64,000 nt of DNA from a virus: positions 1 through 64,000 of the IMG/VR virus record IMGVR_UViG_3300029985_000036. One strand, written 5' to 3'. Position numbers and translations under genes: made by a program. This document shows positions 9,822-17,265 of the stretch, in pieces. The stretch's first letter is position 1. The number at the start of each line of letters is the position of its first letter. The notes below the pieces were generated by a model. It did no database searches. It was not told where the DNA came from and was given only the letters and a program-made list of their open reading frames with translations.

Positions 9822-10961
9822 CTAGGCGGTTTTAGCAGCTTTTATTATTTTGTAAATTCCGATACCGAGCGGAAGTACAACTGCAACCGTCTTTGCAACG
9901 ATACCAAGTGTGGTAATCAACTCCTTATGGAATTTCATTCGTTCTCCCGTTATAGCCAGAACTGATTCTTTTTCAGCTTGTTGTAGTTTGATCTTTTCCA
10001 CTTCTAGTTTCTGTTGTGCAAGGTCAGCAGCACGATCGTGATAATCACCACTGACCAATGCATTATATTTAGATTCAAGTGCCTTAAACCGTTGAGTGAG
10101 TTCTTTCTTTTCTTCTATTAAGGCATTGATTTTAGCAGTGTCTTCCAAGCGTGCTTGTTTAAGCATACTACCAACTGCTCCGGCTTCGATCATATCTGGC
10201 TTTTGGTTCTTTTCAATCTCCAAAACATTTACCAACCAAGCACGACTTGTTGACATTCGCAATCCACCAAGTGTCCATACCCGAGGATCTTGTGTCAACA
10301 ATTCAGTGAAGGTTGAACGATATCGTGTAAACTCATCTGGCGAATGTTCTTTGTCTCGAAAGGCCAGAAGAACATCGTCGGGTTCATCCACGATATGTGT
10401 GACACGTACAGCACAGATACGACCTTCAACCACAACAAATAATGAATTGATTTTATTGGTAGGATCGTTTGCAACCAATACAAAAGGAGTATCGGCTCTT
10501 CCTTTATTCACTTCAAGACGAATCTGTTGAACCCGTTCTACAATCGCTTCTTTTGAATGTGGATGCTTAGCAAATGGGATCTGGTCATAGAAGCATAAGA
10601 CTGCATTAATCTCTTCTACAAAATGGGGAGATTCTCGTAGATCCTCATAGGTAATCCGCATGCTCTTATGGTTGGTCGGGGTGTTCTCAATACCCATTGA
10701 ATTAAATGTACGTTTTATAGATTGTTGTCCAAGACAAGCACGACTGCGAATTTCAACATATCGATTGTGGTGTGATAGATGTCCTGAATTTTGTTCAATT
10801 AATACTGGTCGATTATCATATCCGATGGCATATAACTTGTCGCACAGATTGTTAACGATGATGATTTCGTTATAGAAACTACCTCTATTATGGGGCAATG
10901 CGCCAGATGAAAATGAATCGATTTCTCTTACAACCGTGCAGGATTGCTCGGCGATGATCAT
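9822..10961 (-). CDS. Tail-anchored coiled-coil membrane protein, unknown function
   Basis: 379 residues from the ATG at 10961 (MIIAEQSCTVV), which has GGAGG upstream; a longer TTG start at 10982 would swallow that site. The N-terminal 235 residues look globular. About residues 275-340 form a charged coiled coil (INALIEEKKELTQRFKALE). The C-terminus is a single hydrophobic helix (about 353-370, VAKTVAVVLPLGIGIYKII) with Lys on either side, the pattern of a tail-anchored protein. A TATATTAT early-promoter-like motif lies about 45 bases upstream (11003-11018). A host-membrane role early in infection is inferred. Confidence 0.6.
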   Translation of the reverse strand: MIIAEQSCTVVREIDSFSSGALPHNRGSFYNEIIIVNNLCDKLYAIGYDNRPVLIEQNSGHLSHHNRYVEIRSRACLGQQSIKRTFNSMGIENTPTNHKSMRITYEDLRESPHFVEEINAVLCFYDQIPFAKHPHSKEAIVERVQQIRLEVNKGRADTPFVLVANDPTNKINSLFVVVEGRICAVRVTHIVDEPDDVLLAFRDKEHSPDEFTRYRSTFTELLTQDPRVWTLGGLRMSTSRAWLVNVLEIEKNQKPDMIEAGAVGSMLKQARLEDTAKINALIEEKKELTQRFKALESKYNALVSGDYHDRAADLAQQKLEVEKIKLQQAEKESVLAITGERMKFHKELITTLGIVAKTVAVVLPLGIGIYKIIKAAKTA

Positions 10962-11002
10962 GTTACAGAGCTCCTCCAACAAGATTATAGCTACAACTCA
11001 AA

Positions 11003-11018
11003 GGAATAATATATATTC
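11003..11018 (-). promoter_or_regulatory. Putative early promoter element (TATATTAT)
   Basis: The minus strand reads GAATATATATTATTCC, about 45 bases upstream of the start at 10961. It matches similar elements at 11364, 14355, 23221, 40225 and 47288, and resembles the TATATTAC element reported for phiKZ early promoters. Confidence 0.45.
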
Positions 11019-11137
11019 ATTATTCCGACGAATTGTTGACTTGTTAGAGAAACTTTTAGTCAAAGGACACCATGAGTATAAGATCGTAATTCAAAGTAGT
11101 GAATAACCTAGGAATGTAGTAAAAAAATATAGAGACG

Positions 11138-11169
11138 AAGAAGGGATGGGCATATGCCCATCCCTTCTT
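11138..11169 (-). terminator. Palindromic hairpin after the 38-codon gene
   Basis: Perfect 32-base palindrome centred on GGGCATATGCCC with a purine-rich left arm. It lies 25 bases past the stop of the small membrane protein gene. On the minus strand it is followed by CGTCTCTATATTTTTTT, a usable U-tract. Confidence 0.75.
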
Positions 11170-11193
11170 TATCGCATGTGATAGTTCCTCCTA

Positions 11194-11310
11194 TTAAACA
11201 GGAGTATTTGTCATTGCCAGACGGACCAGCTCCTTGTGGCGGCGATAGGCAGTGATTGCACCGAAGATCGAGAATCCATAGACGATCGAGATACCAACAA
11301 TTTTGAACAT
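11194..11310 (-). CDS. 38-residue membrane microprotein
   Basis: ATG at 11310 preceded by CAGGA, TAA at 11194. The product starts MFKIVGISIVYGFSIFGAIT, one transmembrane helix, and ends in a basic tail (AYRRHKELVRLAM) likely facing the cytoplasm. It has its own upstream TATATCAT promoter-like element (11364-11380) and a dedicated palindromic terminator, so it looks like a separately transcribed gene. It could modify the host membrane or act in holin-like or exclusion functions; nothing in the sequence distinguishes these. Confidence 0.65.
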   Translation of the reverse strand: MFKIVGISIVYGFSIFGAITAYRRHKELVRLAMTNTPV

Positions 11311-11363
11311 GACACAGTCCTGTGAGTGAGAAAAGAATACATTATTGTATCTGTCTTACACCT

Positions 11364-11380
11364 CAATGATATATATTTGA
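11364..11380 (-). promoter_or_regulatory. Putative early promoter element (TATATCAT)
   Basis: Minus strand TCAAATATATATCATTG, 54 to 70 bases upstream of the 38-residue microprotein start. Member of the recurrent TATATYAY motif family in this window. Confidence 0.45.
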
Positions 11381-11399
11381 ATTCCAATGAAACGCAAGA

Positions 11400-12734
11400 T
11401 CAGAACATATATGCCATTTCAACAACAGAAGAACTTAATAGTTCTGTAAGAATTGTTTGATTGATCTTTCGCATCATTGCAACATTTAATAATGGAAGAC
11501 TACAAAAAATACTGTTACATGTATTCTGACTGCACAGAGTATTGATTGTAGTCCCAATCTGTGTCAACATAGAATTAATATATGTTATTAATTGAGATGT
11601 GGTATAAGTTGGCGTTGCCGTAGCTAAAACAATACCGCTTGATACGACAGTAGGACTTTTTCCAGTCGTTGTCTGATCACTTGGTTGAAGATTGGTTAAC
11701 AAGTTGGTTAATATACCGGGTGCATCTGGAATATTATTTACACCTAGAATTGTAAACATAACACTCAGGGTTAATGCATCCCCCCGTTGAGAGACACTTG
11801 CCAATCGATTTTTAATCACTTGACGAGTTACATCAGTTACCATGGACGATCCCATGAGAGAAGTAAGGGTTCCACTTAGGCCGTGATCGATTGCCAATGC
11901 AGTAACTAAATTAAATTGATTTTGTTGAAATGAATAGTCGACAATGGTAACTGGAGCAAGACCAGACACTAACCCACCTGCAGCCGTGATAATGTCACCA
12001 TATGATCCAGTTGAAATTGTAGATGGAATACCTAAAATATCAACACCACTTGCGTCTACTGCAACACCAAGACCGCCTACCCAGATACTGGCAGCTACTC
12101 CTGCAATTCCCACTACATTTGGAAAAGAGATAGCAACCTGCGTGATAAAATCTGACAATGCTGTCATATCAGGAGAAGCTGTTAATGGAAGAATCGTTAT
12201 AGTTGTATCTACAATGGGTATCGTGGCATATGGTATTGGTGTAAAAGATGCAGAATTTGTTAGATCAATAGAAAATGCTAATTTAAAATTGGCTTGTGTC
12301 TGACTGAACACGACGGCCATTGCAATAGCCAAATCGGCATCTGTAAGAAGAGTGATTCCAGTTTGTGCTGCCAGTGCAACTTGTTGTGCCAAAGACAACA
12401 GAGATAGTGCTTGTGTTGTAGCATTCAGAGACTGACTAAAATTAACAGGTGTAAGTTGGGTAACAGTTGGGGAGGTAATAAAAGTACCACCATACGGCTG
12501 CCCTGTTGAAAATGAAGTTCCAATTGGATCTTTAATTGGTGTTGTTAGAATGGACAGAGCAGCATTTGCAGTATTAACAAATTGAATAGCACTACCAGCT
12601 GCGGCTAAAATATCTCCAACGGCAGCATTGGTTGCACCACCAGGAGACAACAAACTAACAACACGAGCACCTGCTACTAATGTGGATAATGCCTGCTGTT
12701 CAACAGTGGTGATACTCGAAGGTTGTACAGGCAT
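11400..12734 (-). CDS. Ser/Thr/Ala-rich virion-type protein, unknown function
   Basis: 444 residues with very few charges and a high content of Ala, Ser, Thr, Leu and Ile. Hydrophobic Gly/Ala/Val segments recur (for example VVGIAGVAASIWVGGLGVAV near residues 204-223), which could be buried helices or membrane-active segments. The C-terminus is Cys-containing (LCSQNTCNSIFCSLP). ATG at 12734 directly follows the preceding small gene's stop by one base. Composition suggests a virion or ejected protein. No family is recognised. Confidence 0.55.
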   Translation of the reverse strand: MPVQPSSITTVEQQALSTLVAGARVVSLLSPGGATNAAVGDILAAAGSAIQFVNTANAALSILTTPIKDPIGTSFSTGQPYGGTFITSPTVTQLTPVNFSQSLNATTQALSLLSLAQQVALAAQTGITLLTDADLAIAMAVVFSQTQANFKLAFSIDLTNSASFTPIPYATIPIVDTTITILPLTASPDMTALSDFITQVAISFPNVVGIAGVAASIWVGGLGVAVDASGVDILGIPSTISTGSYGDIITAAGGLVSGLAPVTIVDYSFQQNQFNLVTALAIDHGLSGTLTSLMGSSMVTDVTRQVIKNRLASVSQRGDALTLSVMFTILGVNNIPDAPGILTNLLTNLQPSDQTTTGKSPTVVSSGIVLATATPTYTTSQLITYINSMLTQIGTTINTLCSQNTCNSIFCSLPLLNVAMMRKINQTILTELLSSSVVEMAYMF

Positions 12735-12735
12735 G

Positions 12736-12891
12736 TTACTGTGTTACCTTCCGATCATAATCGTTATTGCAAAACATGATGAAAGAGGGTTGTCTGTCAT
12801 CAAGAATAATACCAACATCAGAGTCAAGGTTATCGATAGGAAGTTCTTTTAAAGATACTTCTTCAGATGGAGACTGGAGTTCTAAAACCAT
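12736..12891 (-). CDS. 51-residue acidic hypothetical protein
   Basis: ATG at 12891, TAA at 12736, with GGGGTGGG upstream. The product begins MVLELQSPSEEVSLKELPID. It sits 15 bases after the beta-like gene (12907) and one base before the start of the next gene, so the three genes look like one transcript with tight coupling. No domain is recognised. Confidence 0.5.
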   Translation of the reverse strand: MVLELQSPSEEVSLKELPIDNLDSDVGIILDDRQPSFIMFCNNDYDRKVTQ

Positions 12892-12906
12892 TTTCCCACC
12901 CCAACA

Positions 12907-13632
12907 CTAGATGTTGTTATCAATGTGTGCTGCTCGAAAATAGGTTCCGAGAATTACCGAACTCCGTGCTCGTGAATCAGAGCCAATCGAGTTAAGTGAC
13001 ACCGCTCCAGTTTCTTCCAACTGCGCTCGGAATGTAGCATATGCTGGAAGATCGCCTCCTCGAACTCGAATCAATTCAGAGATCGAGACTTTAAGTCCTT
13101 TAGACAAAATTGTTTGCATTTCAACTGATGAAATTGACGAACCTTTATCTGGTTTTACAACCTGCCCACTAAAGGCATCGATCTTTGTGTCACTGCTTGG
13201 AACTGAGATCTTTGACATCAAAAATTGCTTGAGTCGACGTACGGGTAACATCAAAACAGGATACGCCTGGGGTGTCAAATAATAGCGTTGCGTCGTACTA
13301 TCCCAAAGACGTAATCTTTCAAACAAATTAAGTTTGAGATCACGTGCAGCTTTGAAAATATTCACAGGTTTAAGATTGAGTTTCATGTTAGGAACATACA
13401 GAGTTAGTTTTATCTTTCCTTCTTTTATACCTACCATAAAACTATGAAATTGAATGTCTGACCATGCATTAAATTGGTCTTGATATCGTTTGGTATTACT
13501 ACCACTAGGATCAAGCGTACTAATTGTTTTAAGGATCAGTGCTTCTGCTGCTTTTCTCTTAGTATCTTGAGATGTACCAGCTTCCATGGCTGATTTGAGT
13601 GTACTGAACACTACCAAATATCCTTCTGTCAA
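12907..13632 (-). CDS. Candidate phiKZ-type RNA polymerase beta subunit, C-terminal fragment
   Basis: 241 residues. The C-terminal half aligns by eye with the end of beta: K-I segments, then QVVKPDKGSSISSVEMQTIL, then SKGLKVSISELIRVRGGDLP, where cellular beta has G-G-K-x-Q-x-G-G-Q-R-x-G-E-M-E-V-W-A-L and the following helix with S-D-D. The vRGGD pattern is what I recall from phiKZ-like beta C-terminal subunits. At 241 residues it is short for that role, so part of beta may be elsewhere or the call may be wrong. It lies in the same minus-strand unit as the candidate beta N-terminal piece at 8234. Confidence 0.45.
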   Translation of the reverse strand: MTEGYLVVFSTLKSAMEAGTSQDTKRKAAEALILKTISTLDPSGSNTKRYQDQFNAWSDIQFHSFMVGIKEGKIKLTLYVPNMKLNLKPVNIFKAARDLKLNLFERLRLWDSTTQRYYLTPQAYPVLMLPVRRLKQFLMSKISVPSSDTKIDAFSGQVVKPDKGSSISSVEMQTILSKGLKVSISELIRVRGGDLPAYATFRAQLEETGAVSLNSIGSDSRARSSVILGTYFRAAHIDNNI

Positions 13633-13703
13633 ACCAGATCTATAGCATGTTTGCCCTTCGAAATTATTTAAATTCCTTTTGTAAACTATAAAACAAAAAA
13701 TAA

Positions 13704-13731
13704 ATCCAGACCATCTTTCAATGATCTAGAT
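13704..13731 (-). terminator. Intrinsic terminator
   Basis: On the minus strand, ATCTAGATCATT and GATGGTCTGGAT pair around a GAAA loop and are followed by TTATTTTTTGTTTT. It ends the transcript of the small gene at 13750-13953 and separates it from the beta-like gene. Confidence 0.75.
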
Positions 13732-13749
13732 CTATGATACAAAAGATAA

Positions 13750-13953
13750 TTATCGTCGACACCCAATATAAAGTAGAATGAGAAGTAGACATTGTGTCGG
13801 CCATAGCAGTTTCCAAGACAGATACTGTGTAATCCAAATGCCAATAGAATCCAATAATACAAATGATTTATAGGACGCAATAAAGAATTCCATAGAGTAT
13901 TGTTGCTTGAGTTGATGAGGATCTGTCCACATGTAATCATTCCAATTCAACAT
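13750..13953 (-). CDS. Possible 67-residue membrane protein
   Basis: The frame starting MLNWNDYMWTDPHQLKQQYS contains two hydrophobic stretches (about 23-42 and 48-64, LLWPTQCLLLILLYIG) and ends in Cys-Arg-Arg. No strong ribosome site precedes the first ATG; a second ATG at residue 8 has GGAA upstream. A well-formed terminator just downstream supports a transcript here. A competing frame (13686-13940) looks less protein-like. Confidence 0.4.
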   Translation of the reverse strand: MLNWNDYMWTDPHQLKQQYSMEFFIASYKSFVLLDSIGIWITQYLSWKLLWPTQCLLLILLYIGCRR

Positions 13954-13985
13954 AAAAATAAAACAGACATCAAAAGAGAAGATGG

Positions 13986-14021
13986 CCCACGACGATCGTT
14001 ATTAGCTACGATCGTCGTGGG
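13986..14021 (-). terminator. Hairpin downstream of the small Val/Thr-rich membrane protein
   Basis: Inverted repeat CCCACGACGATCGT / ACGATCGTCGTGGG, 14 perfect pairs with an 8-base loop, just past the stop at 14034. There is no clear U-tract, so termination is inferred from stem strength and position. Confidence 0.6.
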
Positions 14022-14033
14022 AGCAGTGGGGAG

Positions 14034-14300
14034 TTACGCGGTAGCACCGGCGAGAGCCGCATCAACAACATCTTTCGCAGTCGGCAGTTCTGCGGCCTTC
14101 TTGGCAGCATTCCGACGAGAGGACATGCCGATGCCGAGCATGGTGACGACGGCGAGTGCGGCGCCGACAGCGACGACCGTTCCAATGGTGCCCATGGAGA
14201 TTCCAGTCTTGGCAACATCGCCGACGGTTTCGACCACGGTGGTAACAACTTCGCCAGCAGTTTCGGTAACAGTAGCGGTGACTTCAGTGACGGTATCCAT
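14034..14300 (-). CDS. Small membrane protein with Val/Thr-rich N-terminus
   Basis: 88 residues from the ATG at 14300 (MDTVTEVTATVTETAGEVV), preceded by TTGGAG; the frame is open to 14330 but that start lacks a site. The N-terminal 35 residues are a repetitive Val/Thr/Glu amphipathic segment. Residues about 38-58 form one transmembrane helix (IGTVVAVGAALAVVTMLGIG), and a basic turn (SSRRNAAKKAA) follows. It has its own promoter-like motif (14355-14373) and hairpin terminator. The codons are more GC-rich than its neighbours'. Function unknown; abundant expression is inferred from the monocistronic layout. Confidence 0.65.
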   Translation of the reverse strand: MDTVTEVTATVTETAGEVVTTVVETVGDVAKTGISMGTIGTVVAVGAALAVVTMLGIGMSSRRNAAKKAAELPTAKDVVDAALAGATA

Positions 14301-14354
14301 GATAATACAGCTCCAAATGAGATAAGACATTTGATTATGTCTGTATCTTCACTA

Positions 14355-14373
14355 AAATGATATATATCTGAAA
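14355..14373 (-). promoter_or_regulatory. Putative early promoter element (TATATCAT)
   Basis: Minus strand TTTCAGATATATATCATTT, about 55 to 73 bases upstream of the start at 14300. It shares the TTCAGATATATATYAY pattern with the element at 47288. Confidence 0.5.
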
Positions 14374-14484
14374 TAAGATGAAACTCACTAAATCAATATT
14401 ATTGCTTGGGTTTTAAACGAAGGAATTGTAAGTTGTCCTATTGTTCCTTTTGTAACCCGAGCCTCCATATCACTACTTTATCAA

Positions 14485-15102
14485 TCACCCCACATTACCC
14501 TTAGGAGTTGATGATACTTTATATTTTGAAACAGTAATATCTGGTGTTGGAAAATGTTCTTCTTTATATGTCTTCAACCAAGTCGCAGCACGAAGAGCTT
14601 GTTCTTTCCATTTGGGTGTCCAAAAATCAATCATCTCTTGTGTAAAATTTGGAGACACAACTGTCTTTGGATGATAGTCAGCTAAATATGCAATAACTTC
14701 ATCAAGAGTCATACCAAACCGAAACATAGCATCAATCATACCTGCTTCCTGTTTACTAAGTCCTTCGATGGTATTAATGCCTAACATAGATTCAGCATGA
14801 CATTTCTCACATGATGTTGGAACACAGATACAATCTCCGGCATGAGAACCAAGTAATTCTTTTGTAAACTCTTTAATTTGTTTGGTTCCACGAGCAGTAA
14901 GCCGTTCTTTAAAATTAGCAGGATGTAATTCTGCATATGCCTTGGTTCGATCAAAATGGGTACCTTCTTTAAGATACAATCTTGCTATAGTTACATGACT
15001 TTTGAATGCTTGAAGAATTACCTTTAAACGTAAGATTTCTTTATCATGATCATTAAGTTCAATAGTAGTTTGCAATGGATTGGGTGCATATATGATTTTC
15101 AT
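14485..15102 (-). CDS. Conserved jumbo-phage protein with CxPxxCxxC motif, unknown function
   Basis: 205 residues; ATG with AAAGG upstream. The distinctive block HAGDCICVPTSCEKCHAESM (about residues 86-105) has four Cys and two His, a plausible metal site. I recall this block, followed by LGINTIEGL, from uncharacterised proteins in other large phages, but no function is known to me. The rest is helical with a C-terminal WTPKWKEQALRAATWL segment. First gene of the accessory block upstream of the topoisomerase genes. Confidence 0.55.
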   Translation of the reverse strand: MKIIYAPNPLQTTIELNDHDKEILRLKVILQAFKSHVTIARLYLKEGTHFDRTKAYAELHPANFKERLTARGTKQIKEFTKELLGSHAGDCICVPTSCEKCHAESMLGINTIEGLSKQEAGMIDAMFRFGMTLDEVIAYLADYHPKTVVSPNFTQEMIDFWTPKWKEQALRAATWLKTYKEEHFPTPDITVSKYKVSSTPKGNVG

Positions 15103-15174
15103 AGTGGTACCTTTCTATCATACGGTTTTATATTACTATCCTTATAATTTAATAAGTCATTATTAAAAATTAAT

Positions 15175-15208
15175 AGATGTAGATCTGTCATCTGACAGAT
15201 CTACATCT
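15175..15208 (-). terminator. Hairpin terminator
   Basis: AGATGTAGATCTGTCA and TGACAGATCTACATCT are 16-base inverted arms separated by two bases. On the minus strand ATTAATTTTTAATAATG follows. It lies 25 bases past the stop of the zinc-ribbon gene at 15233. Confidence 0.75.
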
Positions 15209-15232
15209 TTCTGTTATGAAAATGTTATGACT

Positions 15233-15484
15233 TTAAATAGATTTTTCAGTTTCTGTTATCTTTTCTGCAGGGGGAATTTTGCGGGTATATGGTTTACGTC
15301 CAAGACATCCACAACTAAGTGCATCTCCGGCTGTTAGATATTTACCAAGTTTAACAACACGGCTACCACATTTGCACTTACAATTCCAGGTAGCTCGACT
15401 CCGAGAATCCAGACTGTGAAATGACATCACTGTCAAGTTACCAAAAACTGACCCAACCAGACTAGCACAGCGAGTAGTTTGCAT
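15233..15484 (-). CDS. Small zinc-ribbon protein of phage/homing-endonuclease-associated type
   Basis: 83 residues from the ATG at 15484 (TTGGAG seven bases upstream; the longer TTG start would overlap that site). The body matches a small domain common in phages: a V-G-S-V-F-G-N-L-T-V opening, then W-x-C-x-C-x-C-G, then L-S-C-G-C-L, giving five or six Cys for zinc. The domain is found as stand-alone proteins and next to HNH or AP2 domains, and is presumed to bind DNA. The C-terminal tail (RKIPPAEKITETEKSI) is basic then acidic. Substrate unknown. Confidence 0.65.
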   Translation of the reverse strand: MQTTRCASLVGSVFGNLTVMSFHSLDSRSRATWNCKCKCGSRVVKLGKYLTAGDALSCGCLGRKPYTRKIPPAEKITETEKSI

Positions 15485-15538
15485 GTTTATCTCCAAGTAT
15501 AGATTGTTGTATCTTCGTATGATTCGTGTCTTATTAAC

Positions 15539-16039
15539 CTACATATTCCTAATCCACTGAGTAGAAGGATATACACCATCAAATCCTTCCTCAACAGTAG
15601 GATTTACAAATGTAGTTCGCATGCGATCATCTGCTTCCACTGGAATTATTTTACCAGGACGATTCAAAAGACGCAGTTGTCTTTCTTCTTCATCCACGCG
15701 GCATACCATAGCTATCTTTCGATAGTAATCTGGTACATCAAAAATACTACGAGAACGACTCGCAAGAGTAAGATGTGTGGCATCGTGGATAATATTTTTA
15801 TTACCCAAAAGAGCTTTCTTTCGAGCAGTCTGAACAATACCTTTGGCAGTTTCGATATAAGAAGAAAAGACTTCTGTATAAGTTGTTCCTTCTTGTTTGG
15901 CATATCGTTCAATTTCATCATCTAAACTGAGTACAATGAGTTCATCGGGGTTCAATCGCGCACATACCGTATTACGAAATGTTGTTTTTCCAGATCCTGG
16001 AAGCCCCACCAAGACAATATAAAGGGAAGCCTGATGCAT
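15539..16039 (-). CDS. P-loop kinase, polynucleotide-kinase-like (AAA_33 type)
   Basis: 166 residues. The Walker A GLPGSGKTT sits at residues 12-20; a SLDDEIERYAKQEGTTYTEVF segment provides the catalytic Asp and lid region, and IIHDATHLTLASRSR matches the Asp-x-Thr-x-x-x-x-x-x-x-R pattern of the T4 polynucleotide kinase domain. C-terminal arginines (RLLNRPG, DDRMRTTF) fit a lid. The family transfers ATP gamma-phosphate to 5'-hydroxyl ends or small molecules. There is no phosphatase domain, so it corresponds to the kinase half of T4 Pnk. It lies next to a macro-domain gene, which suggests RNA-end or nucleotide repair, possibly against host tRNA cleavage or ADP-ribosylation. Start ATG with AAGGA upstream. 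Confidence 0.8.
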   Translation of the reverse strand: MHQASLYIVLVGLPGSGKTTFRNTVCARLNPDELIVLSLDDEIERYAKQEGTTYTEVFSSYIETAKGIVQTARKKALLGNKNIIHDATHLTLASRSRSIFDVPDYYRKIAMVCRVDEEERQLRLLNRPGKIIPVEADDRMRTTFVNPTVEEGFDGVYPSTQWIRNM

Positions 16040-16068
16040 CGATGATCTTCCTTTTTGTTATTTGTTTG

Positions 16069-16611
16069 CTAATAATAAAACAGGGGAGCAACTTCATGCC
16101 AGGTACTAGGAACCGGATGTCCCCTCCATGCATTATACATTTGAGTTGCAGCACTAGCTATTGATAGAAGTTCGTCTCCTGTTCCCATACCAGGACAGAC
16201 AAAACGAGACGTCTGTGGACGTAGTCGCAGTGCTGCCGACATGGCCATAAACACATTGAGAGTGCCCCGAATATCACCGTGCATAACCATTGTCGGAGCA
16301 TAAACAAGGACAACGCCTGGGGTAAGATCAACAGCGATTGCTGCTCCAACAGGAAGACCGGCTGGCCAATTCTCTTGAATCTTAGTTTGTACTTTCTCTT
16401 GTATATCAGGCCACCGATTTACAATAGACAGAGCAACTCCACTGTCCATAATACCAAATGAATTACCTGGAACAATTAGAGTATCACCATAACACAGCTG
16501 GTCTTCAATCTTAGAAATAGTATAAAGATAATCAGGACCAAATCTTTTTTTCAATACTCGAATGACATCAGAACTCTGATCAACAAAATGCAAACGCGGA
16601 GCATCGTCCAT
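16069..16611 (-). CDS. Macro-domain protein (ADP-ribose binding or processing)
   Basis: 180 residues from ATG 16611, which has AGGA upstream; two earlier starts are open but poorer. Macro-domain features: VPGNSFGIMDSGVALSI at about 47-63 (adenine/ribose-contacting Asn-rich loop), LPVGAAIAV at 86-94, a central YAPTM strand, and VCPGMGTG at 138-145 (phosphate-binding Gly loop). Such proteins bind or hydrolyse ADP-ribose, ADP-ribose-1''-phosphate or ADP-ribosylated targets. In a phage the likely uses are NAD-metabolite handling, tRNA-splicing by-product clearance with the adjacent kinase, or blocking NAD/ADP-ribose-based defence; the sequence alone does not decide. Confidence 0.8.
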   Translation of the reverse strand: MDDAPRLHFVDQSSDVIRVLKKRFGPDYLYTISKIEDQLCYGDTLIVPGNSFGIMDSGVALSIVNRWPDIQEKVQTKIQENWPAGLPVGAAIAVDLTPGVVLVYAPTMVMHGDIRGTLNVFMAMSAALRLRPQTSRFVCPGMGTGDELLSIASAATQMYNAWRGHPVPSTWHEVAPLFYY

Positions 16612-16634
16612 TGTAAACATCCTAACAAGTGAGA

Positions 16635-17021
16635 TTAGATGGCCAGTTCCATACAAGGAAGATACTTCATTAGATATATAAAGAGGTTTTCAAATCCTTC
16701 AGTCATCAGTGTATTATTGTCAGACACTGATTCGAATATCTGCCATACTGGAATGTCTTTTCTGGATGTAATGAGAATAACATTTCCAACTGTAACATCA
16801 CAGGATGAATTGAGATTACGAACATCAAGAGAAGTTGGAACATCTGCATCCGTCATCGAAACGAAAACATAAACTTGATCAGATAAAAGTGTACGAACTG
16901 CAAGATCCGCATGATGTTTTGTAACTGTAAAGATTTCAGTCCAATGTTTTTTCTCAAGAAGTTGTAATTTTGTGATACCATATCGGTCTGCATACGCAAC
17001 AATAACTGAGGCTTGCGACAT
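16635..17021 (-). CDS. Hypothetical protein
   Basis: 128 residues from ATG 17021 (MSQASVIVAYADRYG), with CAAGGA eight bases upstream; the frame is open to 17078 without a site. It is alpha/beta in character: a beta-strand VYVFVSMTDADVP, a segment GNVILITSRKDIPVWQIF, and a helical C-terminus. No family is recognised. Third gene of the kinase/macro-domain run, with short gaps throughout. Confidence 0.6.
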   Translation of the reverse strand: MSQASVIVAYADRYGITKLQLLEKKHWTEIFTVTKHHADLAVRTLLSDQVYVFVSMTDADVPTSLDVRNLNSSCDVTVGNVILITSRKDIPVWQIFESVSDNNTLMTEGFENLFIYLMKYLPCMELAI

Positions 17022-17037
17022 GGATATATCCTTGGTG

Positions 17038-17238
17038 TTAATGCAGGGTTTCAATATTATTACAAGTCCATTTAACAAGACAGCTATTGTCTCGAATCAT
17101 AAAAGTTCCAGTCATAATACCATCTTCAACCAGGTCATGAATATCATAAACCTGAGCAAGGATTTCATTCGTATCGGATTGAGTCCACACAGTAATTTCA
17201 CCAGTATCAAACGTAAGATCTCGTTTATCAGGAATCAT
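17038..17238 (-). CDS. 66-residue hypothetical protein
   Basis: Starts MIPDKRDLTFDTGEITVWTQ with AAAGGAG seven bases upstream, a clear translation signal. Predominantly beta (TGEITVW, GTFMIRD, CLVKWTC). It ends 16 bases before the next start. No domain is recognised. Confidence 0.65.
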   Translation of the reverse strand: MIPDKRDLTFDTGEITVWTQSDTNEILAQVYDIHDLVEDGIMTGTFMIRDNSCLVKWTCNNIETLH

Positions 17239-17265
17239 AACAAACTCCTTTAATAAATAATGTTT

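Noticed and set aside
13686-13940. Alternative 84-codon minus-strand frame
   Set aside because: Overlaps the 13750-13953 frame, has weaker protein character, and runs through the terminator at 13704-13731.
14374-14484. Loose inverted repeat (AAGGAA/TTCCTT with outer GGGTT/AACCC) as a terminator
   Set aside because: Stem is short and interrupted by large unpaired stretches; too weak to list.
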